From the NCBI RefSeq assembly GCF_910589235.1, contig NW_025813667.1, positions 124,001 through 188,000 of the forward strand: a stretch of 64,000 nt of DNA, given 5' to 3'. The stretch's first letter is position 1. Each line of letters opens with the position of its first letter. Positions 25,686 to 40,720 of this stretch are shown piece after piece. The notes under the pieces were generated by a model, which saw only the letters and a list, made by a program, of their open reading frames with translations, did no database searches and was not told where the DNA came from. The position numbers and the translations under genes are program-made. This stretch comes from Vespa crabro. Taxonomy: Eukaryota > Arthropoda > Insecta > Hymenoptera > Vespidae.

Positions 25686-28258
25686 TTATATTCTTGTTAT
25701 ATTCTTTATTCCGCATCGATAGAATATAAAATCATTGAAATTGAACGAGATTTCAAGTTTTCGTTTTTCGACGATACGCGTATATGAGCGAAAGATCGTA
25801 TATACGATATGAAAAAATGTTAAAAACTTTGATTCCAATATAAAATAGATGTTTGATCTTATGAAATGCAATGTTCTGAATCGATTGGTAACATTTTTCT
25901 AACTGTGGCACAAGTATTATTAAAGATTTCACGATTTTATCTTCGCATATACCGAAATTCGCGTATGTCGATTACGTTTTTCGACAATTATCATATGAAA
26001 ACGCGTATTTAAACATAGTAAAAACGTTATATTCTTGTTATATTCTTTATTCTGCATCGATAGAATATAAAATCATTGAAATTGAACGAGATTTCAAGTT
26101 TTCGTTTTTCGACGATACGCGTATATGAGCGAAAAATCGTATATACGATATGAAAGAATGTTAAAAACTTTGATTCCAATATAAAATAGATGTTTGATCT
26201 TATGAAATGCAATGTTCTGAATCGATTGGTAACATTTTTCTAACTGTGGCACAAGTATTATTAAAGATTTCACGATTTTATCTTCGCATATACCGAAATT
26301 CGCGTATGTCGATTACGTTTTTCGACAATTATCATATGAAAACGCGTATTTAAACATAGTAAAAACGTTATATTCTTTTTATATTCTTTATTCTGCATCG
26401 ATAGAATATAAAATCATTGAAATTGAACGAGATTTCAAGTTTTCGTTTTTCGACGATACGCGTATATGAGCGAAAAATCGTATATACGATATGAAAGAAT
26501 GTTAAAAACTTTGATTCCAATATAAAATAGATGTTTGATCTTATGAAATGCAATGTTCTGAATCGATTGGTAACATTTTTCTAACTGTGGCACAAGTATT
26601 ATTAAAGATTTCACGATTTTATCTTCGCATATACCGAAATTCGCGTATGTCGATTACGTTTTTCGACAATTATCATATGAAAACGCGTATTTAAACATAG
26701 TAAAAACGTTATATTCTTGTTATATTCTTTATTCCGCATCGATAGAATATAAAATCATTGAAATTGAACGAGATTTCAAGTTTTCGTTTTTCGACGATAC
26801 GCGTATATGAGCGAAAAATCGTATATACGATATGAAAAAATGTTAAAAACTTTGATTCCAATATAAAATAGATGTTTGATCTTATGAAATGCAATGTTCT
26901 GAATCGATTGGTAACATTTTTCTAACTGTGGCACAAGTATTATTAAAGATTTCACGATTTTATCTTCGCATATACCGAAATTCGCGTATGTCGATTACGT
27001 TTTTCGACAATTATCATATGAAAACGCGTATTTAAACATAGTAAAAACGTTATATTCTTGTTATATTCTTTATTCTGCATCGATAGAATATAAAATCATT
27101 GAAATTGAACGAGATTTCAAGTTTTCGTTTTTCGACGATACGCGTATATGAGCGAAAAATCGTATATACGATATGAAAGAATGTTAAAAACTTTGATTCC
27201 AATATAAAATAGATGTTTGATCTTATGAAATGCAATGTTCTGAATCGATTGGTAACATTTTTCTAACTGTGGCACAAGTATTATTAAAGATTTCACGATT
27301 TTATCTTCGCATATACCGAAATTCGCGTATGTCGATTACGTTTTTCGACAATTATCATATGAAAACGCGTATTTAAACATAGTAAAAACGTTATATTCTT
27401 GTTATATTCTTTATTCCGCATCGATAGAATATAAAATCATTGAAATTGAACGAGATTTCAAGTTTTCGTTTTTCGACGATACGCGTATATGAGCGAAAAA
27501 TCGTATATACGATATGAAAAAATGTTAAAAACTTTGATTCCAATATAAAATAGATGTTTGATCTTATGAAATGCAATGTTCTGAATCGATTGGTAACATT
27601 TTTCTAACTGTGGCACAAGTATTATTAAAGATTTCACGATTTTATCTTCGCATATACCGAAATTCGCGTATGTCGATTACGTTTTTCGACAATTATCATA
27701 TGAAAACGCGTATTTAAACATAGTAAAAACGTTATATTCTTGTTATATTCTTTATTCTGCATCGATAGAATATAAAATCATTGAAATTGAACGAGATTTC
27801 AAGTTTTCGTTTTTCGACGATACGCGTATATGAGCGAAAAATCGTATATACGATATGAAAGAATGTTAAAAACTTTGATTCCAATATAAAATAGATGTTT
27901 GATCTTATGAAATGCAATGTTCTGAATCGATTGGTAACATTTTTCTAACTGTGGCACAAGTATTATTAAAGATTTCACGATTTTATCTTCGCATATACCG
28001 AAATTCGCGTATGTCGATTACGTTTTTCGACAATTATCATATGAAAACGCGTATTTAAACATAGTAAAAACGTTATATTCTTTTTATATTCTTTATTCTG
28101 CATCGATAGAATATAAAATCATTGAAATTGAACGAGATTTCAAGTTTTCGTTTTTCGACGATACGCGTATATGAGCGAAAAATCGTATATACGATATGAA
28201 AGAATGTTAAAAACTTTGATTCCAATATAAAATAGATGTTTGATCTTATGAAATGCAA
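25686..28258. repeat. Local amplification of a 137C / consensus / 121T trimer
   Basis: Units with TTCCGCATC (137 T to C) plus GAAAAAATG (240 G to A) start at 25,686, 26,709 and 27,391. Units with ATTCTTTTTATA (121 G to T) start at 26,368 and 28,073. The pattern 137C, consensus, 121T is therefore present twice, five units apart, with a shortened 137C, consensus pair between them. The first unit has a private change near 25794 (GAAAGATCG). Confidence 0.8.
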
Positions 28259-30145
28259 TGTTCTGAATCGATTGGTAACATTTTTCTAACTGTGGCACAA
28301 GTATTATTAAAGATTTCACGATTTTATCTTCGCATATACCGAAATTCGCGTATGTCGATTACGTTTTTCGACAATTATCATATGAAAACGCGTATTTAAA
28401 CATAGTAAAAACGTTATATTCTTGTTATATTCTTTATTCTGCATCGATAGAATATAAAATCATTGAAATTGAACGAGATTTCAAGTTTTCGTTTTTCGAC
28501 GATACGCGTATATGAGCGAAAAATCGTATATACGATATGAGAGAATGTTAAAAACTTTGATTCCAATATAAAATAGATGTTTGATCTTATGAAATGCAAT
28601 GTTCTGAATCGATTGGTAACATTTTTCTAACTGTGGCACAAGTATTATTAAAGATTTCACGATTTTATCTTCGCATATACCGAAATTCGCGTATGTCGAT
28701 TACGTTATTCGACAATTATCATATGAAAACGCGTATTTAAACATAGTAAAAACGTTATATTCTTGTTATATTCTTTATTCTGCATCGATAGAATATAAAA
28801 TCATTGAAATTGAACGAGATTTCAAGTTTTCGTTTTTCGACGATACGCGTATATGAGCGAAAAATCGTATATACGATATGAAAGAATGTTAAAAACTTTG
28901 ATTCCAATATAAAATAGATGTTTGATCTTATGAAATGCAATGTTCTGAATCGATTGGTAACATTTTTCTAACTGTGGCACAAGTATTATTAAAGATTTCA
29001 CGATTTTATCTTCGCATATACCGAAATTCGCGTATGTCGATTACGTTTTTCGACAATTATCATATGAAAACGCGTATTTAAACATAGTAAAAACGTTATA
29101 TTCTTGTTATATTCTTTATTCTGCATCGATAGAATATAAAATCATTGAAATTGAACGAGATTTCAAGTTTTCGTTTTTCGACGATACGCGTATATGAGCG
29201 AAAAATCGTATATACGATATGAAAGAATGTTAAAAACTTTGATTCCAATATAAAATAGATGTTTGATCTTATGAAATGCAATGTTCTGAATCGATTGGTA
29301 ACATTTTTCTAACTGTGGCACAAGTATTATTAAAGATTTCACGATTTTATCTTCGCATATACCGAAATTCGCGTATGTCGATTACGTTTTTCGACAATTA
29401 TCATATGAAAACGCGTATTTAAACATAGTAAAAACGTTATATTCTTGTTATATTCTTTATTCTGCATCGACAGAATATAAAATCATTGAAATTGAACGAG
29501 ATTTCAAGTCTTCGTTTTTCGACGATACGCGTATATGAGCGAAAAATCGTATATACGATATGAAAGAATGTTAAAAACTTTGATTCCAATATAAAATAGA
29601 TGTTTGATCTTATGAAATGCAATGTTCTGAATCGATTGGTAACATTTTTCTAACTGTGGCACAAGTATTATTAAAGATTTTACGATTTTATCTTCGCATA
29701 TACCGAAATTCGCGTATGTCGATTACGTTTTTCGGCAATTATCATATGAAAACGCGTATTTAAACATAGTAAAAACGTTATATTCTTGTTATATTCTTTA
29801 TTCTGCATCGATAGAATATAAAATCATTGAAATTGAACGAGATTTCAAGTTTTCGTTTTTCGACGATACGCGTATATGAGCGAAAAATCGTATATACGAT
29901 ATGAAAGAATGTTAAAAACTTTGATTCCAATATAAAATAGATGTTTGATCTTATGAAATGCAATGTTCTGAATCGATTGGTAACATTTTTCTAACTGTGG
30001 CACAAGTATTATTAAAGATTTCACGATTTTATCTTCGCATATACCGAAATTCGCGTATGTCGATTACGTTTTTCGACAATTATCATATGAAAACGCGTAT
30101 TTAAACATAGTAAAAACGTTATATTCTTGTTATATTCTTTATTCA
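27391..30145. repeat. Long duplicated tract A, copy 2 (35-unit offset)
   Basis: This is the partner of 15,457-18,211 and carries the same ordered set of ten substitutions, beginning with 137C at 27417 and ending with 137A at 30145. The left end of the match is no further left than the unit at 26,709, which has 137C here while the partner position does not. The right end falls between 30,145 and about 30,365. Confidence 0.9.
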
Positions 30146-30459
30146 GCATCGATAGAATATAAAATCATTGAAATTGAACGAGATTTCAAGTTTTCGTTTT
30201 TCGACGATACGCGTATATGAGCGAAAAATCGTATATACGATATGAAAGAATGTTAAAAACTTTGATTCCAATATAAAATAGATGTTTGATCTTATGAAAT
30301 GCAATGTTCTGAATCGATTGGTAACATTTTTCTAACTGTGGCACAAGTATTATTAAAGATTTCACGATTTTATCTTCGCATATACCGAAATTCGCGTATG
30401 TCGATTACGTTTTTCGACAATTATCATATGAAAACGCGTATTTAAACATAGTAAAAACG

Positions 30460-32350
30460 TTATATTCTTGTTATATTCTTTATTCTGCATCGATAGAATA
30501 TAAAATCATTGAAATTGAACGAGATTTCAAGTTTTCGTTTTTCGACGATACGCGTATATGAGCGAAAAATCGTATATACGATATGAGAGAATGTTAAAAA
30601 CTTTGATTCCAATATAAAATAGATGTTTGATCTTATGAAATGCAATGTTCTGAATCGATTGGTAACATTTTTCTAACTGTGGCACAAGTATTATTAAAGA
30701 TTTCACGATTTTATCTTCGCATATACCGAAATTCGCGTATGTCGATTACGTTATTCGACAATTATCATATGAAAACGCGTATTTAAACATAGTAAAAACG
30801 TTATATTCTTGTTATATTCTTTATTCTGCATCGATAGAATATAAAATCATTGAAATTGAACGAGATTTCAAGTTTTCGTTTTTCGACGATACGCGTATAT
30901 GAGCGAAAAATCGTATATACGATATGAAAGAATGTTAAAAACTTTGATTCCAATATAAAATAGATGTTTGATCTTATGAAATGCAATGTTCTGAATCGAT
31001 TGGTAACATTTTTCTAACTGTGGCACAAGTATTATTAAAGATTTCACGATTTTATCTTCGCATATACCGAAATTCGCGTATGTCGATTACGTTTTTCGAC
31101 AATTATCATATGAAAACGCGTATTTAAACATAGTAAAAACGTTATATTCTTGTTATATTCTTTATTCAGCATCGATAGAATATAAAATCATTGAAATTGA
31201 ACGAGATTTCAAGTTTTCGTTTTTCGACGATACGCGTATATGAGCGAAAAATCGTATATACGATATGAAAGAATGTTAAAAACTTTGATTCCAATATAAA
31301 ATAGATGTTTGATCTTATGAAATGCAATGTTCTGAATCGATTGGTAACATTTTTCTAACTGTGGCACAAGTATTATTAAAGATTTCACGATTTTATCTTC
31401 GCATATACCGAAATTCGCGTATGTCGATTACGTTTTTCGACAATTATCATATGAAAACGCGTATTTAAACATAGTAAAAACGTTATATTCTTGTTATATT
31501 CTTTATTCTGCATCGACAGAATATAAAATCATTGAAATTGAACGAGATTTCAAGTCTTCGTTTTTCGACGTTACGCGTATATGAGCGAAAAATCGTATAT
31601 ACGATATGAAAGAATGTTAAAAACTTTGATTCCAATATAAAATAGATGTTTGATCTTATGAAATGCAATGTTCTGAATCGATTGGTAACATTTTTCTAAC
31701 TGTGGCACAAGTATTATTAAAGATTTCACGATTTTATCTTCGCATATACCGAAATTCGCGTATGTCGATTACGTTTTTCGACAATTATCATATGAAAACG
31801 CGTATTTAAACATAGTAAAAACGTTATATTCTTGTTATATTCTTTATTCTGCATCGATAGAATATAAAATCATTGAAATTGAACGAGATTTCAAGTTTTC
31901 GTTTTTCGACGATACGCGTATATGAGCGAAAAATCGTATATACGATATGAAAGAATGTTAAAAACTTTGATTCCAATATAAAATAGATGTTTGATCTTAT
32001 GAAATGCAATGTTCTGAATCGATTGGTAACATTTTTCTAACTGTGGCACATGTATTATTAAAGATTTCACGATTTTATCTTCGCATATACCGAAATTCGC
32101 GTATGTCGATTACGTTTTTCGACAATTATCATATGAAAACGCGTATTTAAACATAGTAAAAACGTTATATTCTTGTTATATTCTTTATTCTGCATCGATA
32201 GAATATAAAATCATTGAAATTGAACGAGATTTCAAGTTTTCGTTTTTCGACGATACGCGTATATGAGCGAAAAATCGTATATACGATATGAAAAAATGTT
32301 AAAAACTTTGATTCCAATATAAAATAGATGTTTGATCTTATGAAATGCAA
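30460..32350. repeat. Duplicated tract B, copy 1 (35-unit offset)
   Basis: Markers in order are 238G (about 30587), 63A (about 30753), 137A (about 31168), 145C (31517), 184C (about 31556) and 240A (about 32293). All recur 11,935 bases later, exactly 35 units. The order differs from tract A: here 137A precedes 145C by one unit, and 14T and 68G are missing. Private changes are near 31571 (GACGTTACG) and 32051 (CACATGTATT). Confidence 0.85.
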
Positions 32351-35300
32351 TGTTCTGAATCGATTGGTAACATTTTTCTAACTGTGGCACAAGTATTATT
32401 AAAGATTTCACGATTTTATCTTCGCATATACCGAAATTCGCGTATGTCGATTACGTTTTTCGACAATTATCATATGAAAACGCGTATTTAAACATAGTAA
32501 AAACGTTATATTCTTGTTATATTCTTTATTCTGCATCGATAGAATATAAAATCATTGAAATTGAACGAGATTTCAAGTTTTCGTTTTTCGACGATACGCG
32601 TATATGAGCGAAAAATCGTATATACGATATGAAAGAATGTTAAAAACTTTGATTCCAATATAAAATAGATGTTTGATCTTATGAAATGCAATGTTCTGAA
32701 TCGATTGGTAACATTTTTCTAACTGTGGCACAAGTATTATTAAAGATTTCACGATTTTATCTTCGCATATACCGAAATTCGCGTATGTCGATTACGTTTT
32801 TCGACAATTATCATATGAAAACGCGTATTTAAACATAGTAAAAACGTTATATTCTTTTTATATTCTTTATTCTGCATCGATAGAATATAAAATCATTGAA
32901 ATTGAACGAGATTTCAAGTTTTCGTTTTTCGACGATACGCGTATATGAGCGAAAAATCGTATATACGATATGAAAGAATGTTAAAAACTTTGATTCCAAT
33001 ATAAAATAGATGTTTGATCTTATGAAATGCAATGTTTTGAATCGATTGGTAACATTTTTCTAACTGTGGCACAAGTATTATTAAAGATTTCACGATTTTA
33101 TCTTCGCATATACCGAAATTCGCGTATGTCGATTACGTTTTTCGACAATTATCATATGAAAACGCGTATTTAAACATAGTAAAAACGTTATATTCTTGTT
33201 ATATTCTTTATTCTGCATCGATAGAATATAAAATCATTGAAATTGAACGAGATTTCAAGTTTTCGTTTTTCGACGATACGCGTATATGAGCGAAAAATCG
33301 TATATACGATATGAAAGAATGTTAAAAACTTTGATTCCAATATAAAATAGATGTTTGATCTTATGAAATGCAATGTTCTGAATCGATTGGTAACATTTTT
33401 CTAACTGTGGCACAAGTATTATTAAAGATTTCACGATTTTATCTTCGCATATACCGAAATTCGCGTATGTCGATTACGTTTTTCGACAATTATCATATGA
33501 AAACGCGTATTTAAACATAGTAAAAACGTTATATTCTTTTTATATTCTTTATTCTGCATCGATAGAATATAAAATCATTGAAATTGAACGAGATTTCAAG
33601 TTTTCGTTTTTCGACGATACGCGTATATGAGCGAAAAATCGTATATACGATATGAAAGAATGTTAAAAACTTTGATTCCAATATAAAATAGATGTTTGAT
33701 CTTATGAAATGCAATGTTCTGAATCGATTGGTAACATTTTTCTAACTGTGGCACAAGTATTATTAAAGATTTCACGATTTTATCTTCGCATATACCGAAA
33801 TTCGCGTATGTCGATTACGTTTTTCGATAATTATCATATGAAAACGCGTATTTAAACATAGTAAAAACGTTATATTCTTGTTATATTCTTTATTCTGCAT
33901 CGATAGAATATAAAATCATTGAAATTGAACGAGATTTCAAGTTTTCGTTTTTCGACGATACGCGTATATGAGCGAAAAATCGTATATACGATATGAGAGA
34001 ATGTTAAAAACTTTGATTCCAATATAAAATAGATGTTTGATCTTATGAAATGCAATGTTCTGAATCGATTGGTAACATTTTTCTAACTGTGGCACAAGTA
34101 TTATTAAAGATTTCACGATTTTATCTTCGCATATACCGAAATTCGCGTATGTCGATTACGTTTTTCGACAATTATCATATGAAAACGCGTATTTAAACAT
34201 AGTAAAAACGTTATATTCTTGTTATATTCTTTATTCTGCATCGATAGAATATAAAATCATTGAAATTGAACGAGATTTCAAGTTTTCGTTTTTCGACGAT
34301 ACGCGTATATGAGCGAAAAATCGTATATACGATATGAAAGAATGTTAAAAACTTTGATTCCAATATAAAATAGATGTTTGATCTTATGAAATGCAATGTT
34401 CTGAATCGATTGGTAACATTTTTCTAACTGTGGCACAAGTATTATTAAAGATTTCACGATTTTATCTTCGCATATACCGAAATTCGCGTATGTCGATTAC
34501 GTTTTTCGACAATTATCATATGAAAACGCGTATTTAAACATAGTAAAAACGTTATATTCTTGTTATATTCTTTATTCTGCATCGATAGAATATAAAATCA
34601 TTGAAATTGAACGAGATTTCAAGTTTTCGTTTTTCGACGATACGCGTATATGAGCGAAAAATCGTATATACGATATGAAAAAATGTTAAAAACTTTGATT
34701 CCAATATAAAATAGATGTTTGATCTTATGAAATGCAATGTTCTGAATCGATTGGTAACATTTTTCTAACTGTGGCACAAGTATTATTAAAGATTTCACGA
34801 TTTTATCTTCGCATATACCGAAATTCGCGTATGTCGATTACGTTTTTCGACAATTATCATATGAAAACGCGTATTTAAACATAGTAAAAACGTTATATTC
34901 TTTTTATATTCTTTATTCTGCATCGATAGAATATAAAATCATTGAAATTGAACGAGATTTCAAGTTTTCGTTTTTCGACGATACGCGTATATGAGCGAAA
35001 AATCGTATATACGATATGAAAGAATGTTAAAAACTTTGATTCCAATATAAAATAGATGTTTGATCTTATGAAATGCAATGTTCTGAATCGATTGGTAACA
35101 TTTTTCTAACTGTGGCACAAGTATTATTAAAGATTTCACGATTTTATCTTCGCATATACCGAAATTCGCGTATGTCGATTACGTTTTTCGACAATTATCA
35201 TATGAAAACGCGTATTTAAACATAGTAAAAACGTTATATTCTTGTTATATTCTTTATTCTGCATCGATAGAATATAAAATCATTGAAATTGAACGAGATT

Positions 35301-35519
35301 TCAAGTTTTCGTTTTTCGACGATACGCGTATATGAGCGAAAAATCGTATATACGATATGAAAGAATGTTAAAAACTTTGATTCCAATATAAAATAGATGT
35401 TTGATCTTATGAAATGCAATGTTCTGAATCGATTGGTAACATTTTTCTAACTGTGGCACAAGTATTATTAAAGATTTCACGATTTTATCTTCGCATATAC
35501 CGAAATTCGCGTATGTCGA

Positions 35520-36970
35520 TTACGTTATTCGAAAATTATCATATGAAAACGCGTATTTAAACATAGTAAAAACGTTATATTCTTGTTATATTCTTTATTC
35601 TGCATCGATAGAATATAAAATCATTGAAATTGAACGAGATTTCAAGTTTTCGTTTTTCGACGATACGCGTATATGAGCGAAAAATCGTATATACGATATG
35701 AAAGAATGTTAAAAACTTTGATTCCAATATAAAATAGATGTTTGATCTTATGAAATGCAATGTTCTGAATCGATTGGTAACATTTTTCTAACTGTGGCAC
35801 AAGTATTATTAAAGATTTCACGATTTTATCTTCGCATATACCGAAATTCGCGTATGTCGATTACGTTTTTCGACAATTATCATATGAAAACGCGTATTTA
35901 AACATAGTAAAAACGTTATATTCTTGTTATATTCTTTATTCTGCATCGATAGAATATAAAATCATTGAAATTGAACGAGATTTCAAGTTTTCGTTTTTCG
36001 ACGATACGCGTATATGAGCGAAAAATCGTATATACGATATGAGAGAATGTTAAAAACTTTGATTCCAATATAAAATAGATGTTTGATCTTATGAAATGCA
36101 ATGTTCTGAATCGATTGGTAACATTTTTCTAACTGTGGCACAAGTATTATTAAAGATTTCACGATTTTATCTTCGCATATACCGAAATTCGCGTATGTCG
36201 ATTACGTTATTCGACAATTATCATATGAAAACGCGTATTTAAACATAGTAAAAACGTTATATTCTTGTTATATTCTTTATTCTGCATCGACAGAATATAA
36301 AATCAATGAAATTGAACGAGATTTCAAGTCTTCGTTTTTCGACGATACGCGTATATGAGCGAAAAATCGTATATACGATATGAAAGAATGTTAAAAACTT
36401 TGATTCCAATATAAAATAGATGTTTGATCTTATGAAATGCAATGTTCTGAATCGATTGGTAACATTTTTCTAACTGTGGCACAAGTATTATTAAAGATTT
36501 TACGATTTTATCTTCGCATATACCGAAATTCGCGTATGTCGATGACGTTTTTCGGCAATTATCATATGAAAACGCGTATTTAAACATAGTAAAAACGTTA
36601 TATTCTTGTTATATTCTTTATTCTGCATCGATAGAATATAAAATCATTGAAATTGAACGAGATTTCAAGTTTTCGTTTTTCGACGATACGCGTATATGAG
36701 CGAAAAATCGTATATACGATATGAAAGAATGTTAAAAACTTTGATTCCAATATAAAATAGATGTTTGATCTTATGAAATGCAATGTTCTGAATCGATTGG
36801 TAACATTTTTCTAACTGTGGCACAAGTATTATTAAAGATTTCACGATTTTATCTTCGCATATACCGAAATTCGCGTATGTCGATTACGTTTTTCGACAAT
36901 TATCATATGAAAACGCGTATTTAAACATAGTAAAAACGTTATATTCTTGTTATATTCTTTATTCAGCATC
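35520..36970. repeat. Duplicated tract C, copy 1 (11-unit offset)
   Basis: Matches 39,271-40,720 at an offset of exactly 3,751 bases. Shared markers are 63A with 69A (TTATTCGAAAATT, from about 35525), 238G (about 36043), 63A (about 36208), 145C (36291), 184C, 14T, 57G (GATGACG, 36544), 68G and 137A (about 36965). The 57G change occurs only in these two copies. Copy 1 has in addition AATCAATGAA (160 T to A) near 36305. Confidence 0.9.
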
Positions 36971-37229
36971 GATAGAATATAAAATCATTGAAATTGAACG
37001 AGATTTCAAGTTTTCGTTTTTCGACGATACGCGTATATGAGCGAAAAATCGTATATACGATATGAAAGAATGTTAAAAACTTTGATTCCAATATAAAATA
37101 GATGTTTGATCTTATGAAATGCAATGTTCTGAATCGATTGGTAACATTTTTCTAACTGTGGCACAAGTATTATTAAAGATTTCACGATTTTATCTTCGCA
37201 TATACCGAAATTCGCGTATGTCGATTACG

Positions 37230-38920
37230 TTATTCGACAATTATCATATGAAAACGCGTATTTAAACATAGTAAAAACGTTATATTCTTGTTATATTCTT
37301 TATTCTGCATCGATAGAATATAAAATCATTGAAATTGAACGAGATTTCAAGTTTTCGTTTTTCGACGGTACGCGTATATGAGCGAAAAATCGTATATACG
37401 ATATGAAAGAATGTTAAAAACTTTGATTCCAATATAAAATAGATGTTTGATCTTATGAAATGCAATGTTCTGAATCGATTGGTAACATTTTTCTAACTGT
37501 GGCACAAGTATTATTAAAGATTTCACGATTTTATCTTCGCATATACCGAAATTCGCGTATGTCGATTACGTTTTTCGACAATTATCATATGAAAACGCGT
37601 ATTTAAACATAGTAAAAACGTTATATTCTTGTTATATTCTTTATTCTGCATCGATAGAATATAAAATCATTGAAATTGAACGAGATTTCAAGTTTTCGTT
37701 TTGCGACGATACGCGTATATGAGCGAAAAATCGTATATACGATATGAGAGAATGTTAAAAACTTTGATTCCAATATAAAATAGATGTTTGATCTTATGAA
37801 ATGCAATGTTCTGAATCGATTGGTAACATTTTTCTAACTGTGGCACAAGTATTATTAAAGATTTCACGATTTTATCTTCGCATATACCGAAATTCGCGTA
37901 TGTCGATTACGTTATTCGACAATTATCATATGAAAACGCGTATTTAAACATAGTAAAAACGTTATATTCTTGTTATATTCTTTATTCTGCATCGATAGAA
38001 TATAAAATCATTGAAATTGAACGAGATTTCAAGTTTTCGTTTTTCGACGATACGCGTATTTGAGCGAAAAATCGTATATACGATATGAAAGAATGTTAAA
38101 AACTTTGATTCCAATATAAAATAGATGTTTGATCTTATGAAATGCAATGTTCTGAATCGATTGGTAACATTTTTCTAACTGTGGCACAAGTATTATTAAA
38201 GATTTCACGATTTTATCTTCGCATATACCGAAATTCGCGTATGTCGATTACGTTTTTCGACAATTATCATATGAAAACGCGTATTTAAACATAGTAAAAA
38301 CGTTATATTCTTGTTATATTCTTTATTCTGCATCGATAGAATATAAAATCATTGAAATTGAACGAGATTTCAAGTTTTCGTTTTTCGACGATACGCGTAT
38401 ATGAGCGAAAAATCGTATATACGATATGAAAGAATGTTAAAAACTTTGATTCCAATATAAAATAGATGTTTGATCTTATGAAATGCAATGTTCTGAATCG
38501 ATTGGTAACATTTTTCTAACTGTGGCACAAGTATTATTAAAGATTTCACGATTTTATCTTCGCATATACCGAAATTCGCGTATGTCGATTACGTTTTTCG
38601 ACAATTATCATATGAAAACGCGTATTTAAACATAGTAAAAACGTTATATTCTTGTTATATTCTTTATTCTGCATCGATAGAATATAAAATCATTGAAATT
38701 GAACGAGATTTCAAGTTTTCGTTTTTCGACGATACGCGTATATGAGCGAAAAATCGTATATACGATATGAAAGAATGTTAAAAACTTTGATTCCAATATA
38801 AAATAGATGTTTGATCTTATGAAATGCAATGTTCTGAATCGATTGGTAACATTTTTCTAACTGTGGCACAAGTATTATTAAAGATTTCACGATTTTATCT
38901 TCGCATATACCGAAATTCGC
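37230..38920. repeat. Duplicated tract D, copy 1 (29-unit offset)
   Basis: Matches 47,119-48,809 at exactly 9,889 bases. Shared markers are 63A (37232), 199G (GACGGTACG, 37368), 193G (TTTTGCGAC, 37703), 238G (about 37747), 63A (about 37913) and 209T (GCGTATTTGAG, 38060). Changes 199G and 193G are seen only in these two copies. Copy 1 begins right after the end of tract C, so the boundary near 37.0-37.23 kb is an exchange junction. Confidence 0.9.
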
Positions 38921-39270
38921 GTATGTCGAATAAGTTTTTCGACAATTATCATATGAAAACGCGTATTTAAACATAGTAAAAACGTTATATTCTTGTTATA
39001 TTCTTTATTCTGCATCGATAGAATATAAAATCATTGAAATTGAACGAGATTTCAAGTTTTCGTTTTTCGACGATACGCGTATATGAGCGAAAAATCGTAT
39101 ATACGATATGAAAGAATGTTAAAAACTTTGATTCCAATATAAAATAGATGTTTGATCTTATGAAATGCAATGTTCTGAATCGATTGGTAACATTTTTCTA
39201 ACTGTGGCACAAGTATTATTAAAGATTTCACGATTTTATCTTCGCATATACCGAAATTCGCGTATGTCGA

Positions 39271-40720
39271 TTACGTTATTCGAAAATTATCATATGAAAA
39301 CGCGTATTTAAACATAGTAAAAACGTTATATTCTTGTTATATTCTTTATTCTGCATCGATAGAATATAAAATCAATGAAATTGAACGAGATTTCAAGTTT
39401 TCGTTTTTCGACGATACGCGTATATGAGCGAAAAATCGTATATACGATATGAAAGAATGTTAAAAACTTTGATTCCAATATAAAATAGATGTTTGATCTT
39501 ATGAAATGCAATGTTCTGAATCGATTGGTAACATTTTTCTAACTGTGGCACAAGTATTATTAAAGATTTCACGATTTTATCTTCGCATATACCGAAATTC
39601 GCGTATGTCGATTACGTTTTTCGACAATTATCATATGAAAACGCGTATTTAAACATAGTAAAAACGTTATATTCTTGTTATATTCTTTATTCTGCATCGA
39701 TAGAATATAAAATCATTGAAATTGAACGAGATTTCAAGTTTTCGTTTTTCGACGATACGCGTATATGAGCGAAAAATCGTATATACGATATGAGAGAATG
39801 TTAAAAACTTTGATTCCAATATAAAATAGATGTTTGATCTTATGAAATGCAATGTTCTGAATCGATTGGTAACATTTTTCTAACTGTGGCACAAGTATTA
39901 TTAAAGATTTCACGATTTTATCTTCGCATATACCGAAATTCGCGTATGTCGATTACGTTATTCGACAATTATCATATGAAAACGCGTATTTAAACATAGT
40001 AAAAACGTTATATTCTTGTTATATTCTTTATTCTGCATCGACAGAATATAAAATCATTGAAATTGAACGAGATTTCAAGTCTTCGTTTTTCGACGATACG
40101 CGTATATGAGCGAAAAATCGTATATACGATATGAAAGAATGTTAAAAACTTTGATTCCAATATAAAATAGATGTTTGATCTTATGAAATGCAATGTTCTG
40201 AATCGATTGGTAACATTTTTCTAACTGTGGCACAAGTATTATTAAAGATTTTACGATTTTATCTTCGCATATACCGAAATTCGCGTATGTCGATGACGTT
40301 TTTCGGCAATTATCATATGAAAACGCGTATTTAAACATAGTAAAAACGTTATATTCTTGTTATATTCTTTATTCTGCATCGATAGAATATAAAATCATTG
40401 AAATTGAACGAGATTTCAAGTTTTCGTTTTTCGACGATACGCGTATATGAGCGAAAAATCGTATATACGATATGAAAGAATGTTAAAAACTTTGATTCCA
40501 ATATAAAATAGATGTTTGATCTTATGAAATGCAATGTTCTGAATCGATTGGTAACATTTTTCTAACTGTGGCACAAGTATTATTAAAGATTTCACGATTT
40601 TATCTTCGCATATACCGAAATTCGCGTATGTCGATTACGTTTTTCGACAATTATCATATGAAAACGCGTATTTAAACATAGTAAAAACGTTATATTCTTG
40701 TTATATTCTTTATTCAGCAT
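39271..40720. repeat. Duplicated tract C, copy 2 (11-unit offset)
   Basis: Partner of 35,520-36,970, with 57G at 40295. The 160A change is absent from its 145C unit but appears two units earlier, near 39374. Left of the tract, near 38930-38933, is a private double change (GTCGAATAAG). The match ends before about 40,983. Confidence 0.9.

Noticed and set aside
36324..36587. Minus-strand 81- to 87-codon frames (also near 22277, 38711, 40075, 46146)
   Set aside because: Each results from a single substitution or deletion that removes a stop codon or joins frames within otherwise ordinary monomers.
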